Under the pieces are notes generated by a model. The model made no database searches and was not told where the DNA came from. It worked only from the letters and a program-made list of their open reading frames with translations. 45,322 bases of DNA from NCBI GenBank assembly GCA_016927115.1, contig JAFGNH010000075.1:1-45322 (forward strand), given 5' to 3'. Shown here in pieces: positions 40,066-45,322 of the stretch (position 1 is the stretch's first letter; each line of letters opens with the position of its first letter). The DNA is from Anaerolineales bacterium. GTDB taxonomy: Bacteria; Chloroflexota; Anaerolineae; Anaerolineales; E44-bin32. Position numbers and translations under genes: made by a program.

Positions 40066-40842
40066 CTATCCCTTATGGGATACTGCCAGCACACTTTGTA
40101 AACGCGAAACAAGCTTGTCCCTTAGCCGGTACGTCTGTCCGGTATGGTAAGGTATCGTGTTCCAATGCGCCACGTTGAACGGAAGGTCCTTTAACTGGGT
40201 TGAGCAGATATGGACTGTCGGCTTCTCTATTGCATGGGCAAAACCGGTTTCGTATAACACATTTGGATTTGATTCAGACAGATCGGCTATCACGGCTTCC
40301 GCAGTCCTGATCTTGTTCTGGATCTCCGCCACGATATCACCCGAGTATTCATGCTGATCAATTCTCAAACATACAAGGCCGTTCTGTTCAGCTGCGTAGG
40401 TCATAGCCACCAGGAATACATCATCATACAAACCGGCAAAAGGCATCGCGGCAAAGATATGGCCTTTGGCCTCTTTTGAAATCAACTTTGTCGTCCCGCT
40501 GGCAGGAATTCGCCGAGAGATTGCTTCTTTCAAGGCGGGAAGCAGCTTGTCCAGTGTCACAACACCCTGTTCAACCCTGCTGCGCTCGAGTTTATCGATC
40601 ACCACAAACGCCCTGTCCACTCCAAGATAGTCCTGATACAGCCCGGACAGGTGAGCGGCCCGATTGCGGTATCCAGTAAAGGGATCCCAGGCTTTTACCT
40701 CGATCAGGATTTTCCGATCGTCCGGAATAAGAACAACAAAATCTGCTTGAACACCCCCAATGGCGACATCCCGTGCAAATTGAATATTTTCGTTCCTTAA
40801 TCGTTCTGCAATTTCAGCAACCAGCTCTTCTTCTCTCTTCAT
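40066..40842 (-). CDS. PD-(D/E)XK nuclease-like domain fused to NDT/TIR-like domain
   Basis: 258 residues in two domains. Residues ~1-100 look like a restriction-endonuclease-like fold: VQADFVVLIPDDRKILIEVK gives the D34 and E48-x-K50 pattern, and AFVVIDKLE is a further strand. Residues ~125-215 match nucleoside 2-deoxyribosyltransferase-like/TIR-like proteins: HIFAAMPFAGLYDD, GDIVAEIQNKIRTAEAV, and the strongly conserved ADLSESNPNVLYETGFAHAI with E198 as the likely catalytic residue. Such domains bind or cleave nucleotides (NAD-type substrates in TIR relatives) and often act as effectors in anti-phage systems. A defence role is inferred from this domain pairing. The ATG has only a weak ribosome-binding site. 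Confidence 0.7.
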   Translation of the reverse strand: MKREEELVAEIAERLRNENIQFARDVAIGGVQADFVVLIPDDRKILIEVKAWDPFTGYRNRAAHLSGLYQDYLGVDRAFVVIDKLERSRVEQGVVTLDKLLPALKEAISRRIPASGTTKLISKEAKGHIFAAMPFAGLYDDVFLVAMTYAAEQNGLVCLRIDQHEYSGDIVAEIQNKIRTAEAVIADLSESNPNVLYETGFAHAIEKPTVHICSTQLKDLPFNVAHWNTIPYHTGQTYRLRDKLVSRLQSVLAVSHKG

Positions 40843-41308
40843 TTTCAGCAGCCCCCGATAAAACCGTCATTCCCGATGTTGCCAACTTGCCCTATCCGTG
40901 CAAACTTCAAATTATGCCTGTGCAGTATTACCAGAAGATAATATATGAATCATTGTGAGTCCATCTTGCGAGTTTTGAGGCTTCCCATCCATCGGCCATA
41001 CTCTAATTATACATTTCACTTTTCCAAAACAATTCCTTACTCGCACATGAGGAACCATCCTTCAGGATTTCCGCTTGAGAACAGGCACAGTGCAATATTC
41101 CTTTCTATCCTGTGAACACCTGACGTTTGCCCCGCACCATCCACAGCAGCTTTGCCGGTGGAACCGTTTCTGCACTCCCGACGAGTCAGCGATCACTAAA
41201 AGAATAGAAGCAATGGTGGATACAGAGGCGAAACAAAGATAATTTGCCGGAATATAATATATAGTATTACTGTCGCAGAGCAACCAGGGCCACAGACAGG
41301 ACTGCACC
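40843..41308. other. Intergenic region upstream of the TolB-like gene
   Basis: It separates the reverse nuclease fusion from the forward propeller gene. A candidate forward promoter lies at the right end (41230-41258). A Cys-rich antisense reading near 41062-41180 has no start signal and is not accepted. No RNA gene or repeat was recognised. Confidence 0.4.
41230..41258 (+). promoter_or_regulatory. Candidate promoter of the TolB-like gene
   Basis: A perfect -10 TATAAT (41253-41258) lies 17 nt after a weak -35 GAAACA (41230-41235). Transcription would start near 41265, about 44 nt before the ATG. Confidence 0.4.
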
Positions 41309-42226
41309 ATGGAACCACAACCCCAAAAAAGTAACCGGATCCGGATCCTGGCACTTGTGATTCTGGGTTTAACCATCATTGGGGGTTCCATCTTCTACTC
41401 CGCCTGGCGCAGCAACCAGATAATATTTATCGGTGTAGAGAAAGGAAGTAATTCCGGGTTATACAGACTGGATTTATTCAGCGGTTCACTCACCCTGCTG
41501 GCTTCCGGCCATTTCAGCAACCCCGCCTGGTCTCCGGACGGGAAAAGGATCGCGTACGTATCTTCTGACGGAGAGCATGGCTCGCCACCATATCATATAT
41601 CGGTGATGGACAGCGATGGCGGTAATATCCAGCAGCTGACCTGGGGGCAAACACGCCATTATTCACCAACCTGGTCTCCGAATGGAGAACAAATTGCATT
41701 TATCGGATCGCGTGATTACGAAGGTGGCAGCCCGCTGGCGATTTTTCTTATCAACATTGACAGCAGCGGAATAAAGCAGCTGACCCCATACGCATACTAT
41801 AACTATCCTTCCTGGTCACCGGACGGCAGCAAAATTGCGTTCTACACGTTTGCTCCGGACGGGATCTACACCGTGGACGTTGAGACCGCCGAAATTCATC
41901 GACTCACCGATCAATGGAATGATATGTTCCCGGTCTGGTCGCCGGATGGTGAATATATTGCCTTTGCTTCCACACGTGATGATCCAAACGACCACTTTGA
42001 TATCTATATCATGCGAAATGACGGCACCGGGATCCGCCGGCTCACCAGCGATCCCGCCCATGACCGCCAGCCTTCATGGTCAGCGGATGGGAAAAGGATT
42101 GTATTTGAGTCCAATCGCGGTCCAGAGGACTGGATCTACCATATCTACATCATGAACGCAGACGGCAGCGATCAGAAACGGGTAACGGAGAAAAACGGTA
42201 CCTCACCCGCCTGGCGGCCGAGGTGA
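41309..42226 (+). CDS. TolB-like beta-propeller protein, membrane anchored
   Basis: 305 residues. An N-terminal membrane segment (ILALVILGLTIIGGSIFY) is followed by about six PD40/WD40-like blades, each with a PxWSPDGxxIAF-type core: PAWSPDGKRIAYVS, PTWSPNGEQIAFIG, PSWSPDGSKIAFYT, PVWSPDGEYIAFAS, PSWSADGKRIVFES and a last PAWRPR. The blade links contain IYIMNADGSDQKRVT-type phrases, as in TolB. It is likely an exported sensor or scaffold; no Tol or Pal genes are nearby, so a true TolB role is not implied. The ribosome-binding site is poor. Confidence 0.85.
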   Translation: MEPQPQKSNRIRILALVILGLTIIGGSIFYSAWRSNQIIFIGVEKGSNSGLYRLDLFSGSLTLLASGHFSNPAWSPDGKRIAYVSSDGEHGSPPYHISVMDSDGGNIQQLTWGQTRHYSPTWSPNGEQIAFIGSRDYEGGSPLAIFLINIDSSGIKQLTPYAYYNYPSWSPDGSKIAFYTFAPDGIYTVDVETAEIHRLTDQWNDMFPVWSPDGEYIAFASTRDDPNDHFDIYIMRNDGTGIRRLTSDPAHDRQPSWSADGKRIVFESNRGPEDWIYHIYIMNADGSDQKRVTEKNGTSPAWRPR

Positions 42227-42584
42227 TCCCGATATTCAGCGTAAACTCTCTGTTAGCTTGTTCGTATGGTAGTTAATTGTCAACTGATGAAAGTTAAATA
42301 TCAGATTCCGTGGCACCTTCTATTAGAAAGAGGCCTGGTTTTTATAATAAATGAAGGTTTATGGCATGCAGGGAAAGTCTTAAACAAAAACGCATTGATT
42401 CTGGATGTTATTTTTTGAATAGTAAAAGTTGCTCTCCGTGTCTGTTCCCTGCTTCCCGGTGATTGAGGTAATCCTCCTCCATCCTGACCTGTTTGCATCA
42501 TCAGGATTTTCGTTAATCCTGCCGCAAACCGATAAGGAGCCTAGCTGTGATTTGGGATCTCCAGTATGGATTCCAAAGCGGTTA
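42227..42584. other. Intergenic region between convergent genes
   Basis: Lies between the propeller gene and the reverse arsM. It holds a small hairpin, CAGGATT TTCGTT AATCCTG, at 42502-42521, but without a T-run. No gene with a start signal was seen. The AT-rich part at 42290-42420 has no obvious repeats. Confidence 0.4.
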
Positions 42585-43388
42585 CTATGTGGGTTTTACA
42601 GCCTCAATGGATGCCGCAACCACATAATCGTCGACATTTTTCTCCGGGCTCCAATCACGGATTATAGTTTTACTTTCATCTTTGGGCATTATTCGGATCT
42701 GTTCAAAGCCAACTCGCTGCAGCATCGATTCCAACTCTATGATCTCAGATGCTCCTGTAACACATTGCGAGTATAGCTCCATGTCCTGCATAAGCGAATC
42801 TGGTATCTCTGCGGTTCTGACAACGTCGGAAACTGCCATCCTTCCGCCTGGTTTCAGGACCCGGAAGGCTTCCCGAAAAACCTGCTCCTTATCTGGAGAG
42901 AGATTAATGACGCAGTTGGAGATGATGACATCAATTATTGCATCAGGAACCGGAAGATATTCAATTTCGCCCAACCGGATTTCTATGTTCTTGAAATTAG
43001 TTTTCTCAATATTCTGCCGGGATCTGCTAATCATTTCCGGCGTCATATCCACGCCAATCACCCTCCCTCCTTCGCCTACAGCTCTTGCAGCCAAAAAGCA
43101 GTCAAATCCTCCTCCACTGCCAAGATCCAAAACCGTTTCGCCTTTTTTTATGGAAGCAATAGCATGCGGATTTCCACACCCAAGACCCTGGTTGGCTCCT
43201 GCCGGCGCAGTGATTACATCCTCATTGGAATAACCCAGAGAAAGTGAAATATCCTTTATTGAAATTTCTCTTGTTGTGCCGCAGCTTGATGCTGTCGAAC
43301 AACAATTTTCAGAAACTTTTGACGCCCCTACTTTTCCATAGTGCTCCCGAACCTCAGCCCGTATCCTGTTTTGCTCTCTTGAATCCAT
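42585..43388 (-). CDS. arsM: Arsenite S-adenosylmethionine methyltransferase
   Basis: 267 residues. It has the ArsM signature LGCGNPHAIASIKKGETVLD followed by LGSGGGFDCFLAAR, and SNCVINLSPDKEQVF. The arsenite-binding Cys set is present as C71 (LGCG), C159 (SNCVI) and C209 (YSQCVTG), plus an N-terminal ENCC and SSCG that match the variable Cys pair. The enzyme methylates As(III) to volatile or less bound forms. ATG 43388 has AAGGAG 6 nt upstream. It follows the broken sigma factor gene (sigZ type) by 73 nt on the same strand, so that factor or its promoter may once have controlled it. Confidence 0.92.
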   Translation of the reverse strand: MDSREQNRIRAEVREHYGKVGASKVSENCCSTASSCGTTREISIKDISLSLGYSNEDVITAPAGANQGLGCGNPHAIASIKKGETVLDLGSGGGFDCFLAARAVGEGGRVIGVDMTPEMISRSRQNIEKTNFKNIEIRLGEIEYLPVPDAIIDVIISNCVINLSPDKEQVFREAFRVLKPGGRMAVSDVVRTAEIPDSLMQDMELYSQCVTGASEIIELESMLQRVGFEQIRIMPKDESKTIIRDWSPEKNVDDYVVAASIEAVKPT

Positions 43389-43461
43389 GATGAACTCCTT
43401 ATTTTTTTATACCCTTGATATAGACGAAGATAAAGTAAAAAGAACCCAATTCAGAAGTAGT

Positions 43462-44013
43462 TCAATAACATATATCGCATGGACCGTTACTCTGGCTACT
43501 TCCAAGGGGATTTCCGCATTGATCGAAATCAAACTCGCAGCAATCCAGCAGAATTGTTTTCAATCGGTCACGACCTCGATATATTCGAGACTTTGCACCC
43601 AAAAGGAATACACTCTGAATCATGGCTGCATCCGTCTGAGTCGACTCGTTCATATCAGAAAGGCAGATCACTCGCCGATAGATATCAGGAAGCTGCTTTA
43701 TCCATGGGGCAAACACTGTGCTATCTCCTCGTGTTTATTATCTCCGGGATCCGTACCGGATCTTGGGATCTTCTCGGTGAGCTTTTCGAGTTTCTTCAGA
43801 GTGCGCAAATAATTTACCACAGAATTTCGTGAAATCTTATAAAACCAACTTGTCAGCCTGGATTCATCCTCGAGAGATGTCAATCCCCGATATACTTTAA
43901 TAAAAATTATCCTAGAGAATATCGCCTCTCGCCGAGATTTCGCCAATCCTGCTCAAAACACGTACCCGCAGTCTGGCATGAAATTCAATCCAGATAATAT
44001 CTGAACTCGTCAT
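43462..44013 (-). pseudogene. sigZ: SigZ-type ECF sigma factor gene, broken by frameshifts
   Basis: Reading in three frames gives one sigma factor. Start ATG 44013 with GAGGGTGA leads to WIEFHARLRVRVLSRIGEIS and RGDIL, then TAG where CAG (Gln) is expected, and one extra T before the next frame. The second frame holds region 2, IFIKVYRGLTSLEDESRLTS and SWFYKISRNSVVNYLR. A second break after IAQCLP looks like one missing C in a CCCC run. The third frame holds region 4, WIKQLPDIYRRVICLSDM and GAKSRIYRGRDRLKTILLD, with the family's CCEFDFDQ ending. One nonsense change plus two indels in one gene point to a real pseudogene rather than a single sequencing error. Confidence 0.75.
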
Positions 44014-44104
44014 TCACCCTCATCAGATCCTGGATTAATAAGGTTTCCCGGGGCAGCATAGAAACCATAATAAAATAACGGATCCACCACCCCGGATAAA
44101 AACT

Positions 44105-45322
44105 CTACGTCCCCAGTCGGGCACGCTCTTCGTCCACTATGGATTCATCCAGCTTCTTATAAAGCGGTTCCGGTTTTTTGAAGCTGGCTCCTGCCTCCAG
44201 TTTTTCGGGCTGCCATTTGCCGGAAGCTGGAGAACCATCATACATTAGCACGTCATGCCCCCGTGTCTCTTCCTCGACATGGACGATGTTCAACTCGCCG
44301 AACAGCGGTTTCTCATATCCCAGGATCTTGTGAAGTCTTTCAGAGGTGAAAGGAAGAAACGGTGAAAACAGGACCTTGAGGTAGTTGATAGCCTGCATGG
44401 CCGTGTTTACCGTGGTCGCTGCAGCCTGTTTGTCTTCCTTGATGGCCTTGAACCACGGGGCGCGATCAAGGTAGCCGTTCACCGACTGCGCCAGCCGCAT
44501 CGCCTCACGCAGTGCCGCTCGGAGCTTCACCTGTTCGAGCAGCTCACCCACACTCTCAAATCCGGCTTCGATTTCTGCCAGCAGCTCGGTGTCAATCGGC
44601 CGGAGTTCACCCGGATCCGGAACTTTACCTTCCCAGTGCTTGTAGGCAAAGGAGAGAACCCGGTTCACCAGGTTCCCCCAGGTGGCTACCAGCTCATCGT
44701 TGTTCCGGTGCAGGAAATCATCCCAGGAAAAATCACTGTCGCGGACTTCCGGAATGGCCGTTGCCACATAGTATCGGATGGCATCCGGATCGTAACGGGT
44801 GAGGATGTCCGGCAGCCAGATAGCCCAGTTCCGGCTCTTGCTGAACTTTTGCCCTTCGATATTGATAAACTCATTGGAAGGTACATCGAACGGCAGGGTG
44901 AGCGATTTTGACTCATCCTCTTCATAGATACGCTCAAGCCCAAGCAGCTCCGCCTGCCAGATAATTGTATGGAAGGGGATGTTGTCCTTACCGATAAAGC
45001 AGTAGCCTTTGGTGTCCGGATCGTACCACCACGACTTCCATGCATCCGGATCGCCGGTATTCTTTGCCCATTCGATAGAGGCGGTCAGATACCCCATCAC
45101 CGCTTCGAACCAGACATACAGGCGCTTATCCTCCCAGCCCTCCAGCGGTACGGGAATGCCCCACTCGATATCACGGGTGACCGGCCTGCCTTTCAGGCCA
45201 CCTTCCACATAATTACGGGCGAAGGTGATCACATTCCCGCGCCAGTAGCTATCTTTGTCCGACAGGTATGCCAGCAGCTGTTCGGTAAAAGCAGGCAGAT
45301 CCAGGAAGAAATGTTCGGTTTC
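44105..45322 (-). CDS. metG: Methionyl-tRNA synthetase, 5' end outside the window
   Basis: Class I synthetase charging tRNA-Met with methionine. The frame is open to the window edge (starting ETEHFFLDLPAFTEQLLAYL), so the HIGH-motif half lies beyond 45322. The KMSKS motif reads KFSKSRN. RLYVWFEAVMGYLTASIEWA and GYCFIGKDNIPFHTIIWQAE are catalytic-core segments. An anticodon-binding helical domain follows (RNNDELVATWGNLVNRVLSF). There is no obvious C-terminal tRNA-binding (EMAP) domain before the stop. An internal GTG at 45232 is not the start. It is convergent with nothing; sigZ follows on the same strand. Confidence 0.95.
   Translation of the reverse strand, partial: ETEHFFLDLPAFTEQLLAYLSDKDSYWRGNVITFARNYVEGGLKGRPVTRDIEWGIPVPLEGWEDKRLYVWFEAVMGYLTASIEWAKNTGDPDAWKSWWYDPDTKGYCFIGKDNIPFHTIIWQAELLGLERIYEEDESKSLTLPFDVPSNEFINIEGQKFSKSRNWAIWLPDILTRYDPDAIRYYVATAIPEVRDSDFSWDDFLHRNNDELVATWGNLVNRVLSFAYKHWEGKVPDPGELRPIDTELLAEIEAGFESVGELLEQVKLRAALREAMRLAQSVNGYLDRAPWFKAIKEDKQAAATTVNTAMQAINYLKVLFSPFLPFTSERLHKILGYEKPLFGELNIVHVEEETRGHDVLMYDGSPASGKWQPEKLEAGASFKKPEPLYKKLDESIVDEERARLGT

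Noticed and set aside
41062..41391. Reverse ORF with a Cys-rich tail (SCCGWCGANVRC)
   Set aside because: It overlaps the start of the propeller gene and has no credible start signal; the Cys cluster alone is not enough.
42502..42521. Terminator after arsM
   Set aside because: The 7-bp hairpin has no T-run on either strand, so it is not called.

Overview
The window looks like chromosome from an anaerobic, mid-GC bacterium, most probably Chloroflexota of the Anaerolineae type. This is inferred from gene content, not from a phylogenetic search. The pointers are paired DUF3048 lipoproteins, DUF951, a bactofilin, an F420-type (DUF385) reductase, two M3 oligopeptidases, a lone Flp pilin, a fused FAD/Fe-S glycolate-type oxidase, and several small proteins I cannot place elsewhere. 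Most genes have clear Shine-Dalgarno sites (AGGAGG types). GTG and TTG starts are common, and many reading frames run open well upstream of the true start, so starts were chosen by ribosome-binding site and family alignment.

Layout. 1-3.8 kb: a forward operon of a transporter-like membrane protein with a CBS pair, a ferric-reductase-like flavocytochrome, a 41-residue membrane peptide and a stand-alone CBS protein. 3.9-7.3 kb: a Ras-like GTPase with altered G motifs (reverse), a ketopantoate-reductase-like enzyme (forward) and an MFS exporter (reverse). 7.5-12.5 kb: a 21-bp repeat block, then two M3 oligopeptidases and the YchF ATPase, all reverse. 12.5-14 kb: tRNA-Leu(CAA) with its own promoter and terminator, then two tandem paralogous membrane-anchored proteins. 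14-18.9 kb, reverse: bactofilin, P1 peptidase, adenosine-specific kinase and two DUF3048 lipoproteins. 19.2-22.2 kb: a large FAD/Fe-S oxidoreductase, followed by a two-level 200-bp tandem repeat. 22.6-25.5 kb, reverse: coaBC, DUF72 and an AlkD-like glycosylase. 26-30 kb: a small Cys/His protein, then a reverse operon of M50 protease, HD protein, TyrA-like dehydrogenase and a glycine C-acetyltransferase-type enzyme, and a symmetric divergent promoter facing DUF951. 30.2-33.7 kb: a lone Flp pilin, an M23 peptidase, a crotonase, an AAC(3)-fold acetyltransferase and an acidic-tailed protein. 34-41 kb is accessory in character: a metallothionein-like protein, DUF1801, a ZIP transporter, a methyltransferase, an F420-type reductase, a Nudix enzyme, a truncated glycosyltransferase, a HEAT-like protein and a PD-(D/E)XK nuclease fused to a nucleoside-deoxyribosyltransferase/TIR-like domain. 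41-45.3 kb: a TolB-like propeller, arsM beside a broken sigZ-type sigma factor gene, and the 3' part of metG.

The core genes (metG, coaBC, ychF, tRNA-Leu, M50/HD) are ordinary housekeeping. The items most worth a second look are the nuclease-NDT fusion, the two-level repeat array downstream of the oxidoreductase, the 21-bp repeat block, the symmetric extended -10 divergent promoter, the transporter/flavocytochrome/CBS operon and the sigZ pseudogene next to arsM.
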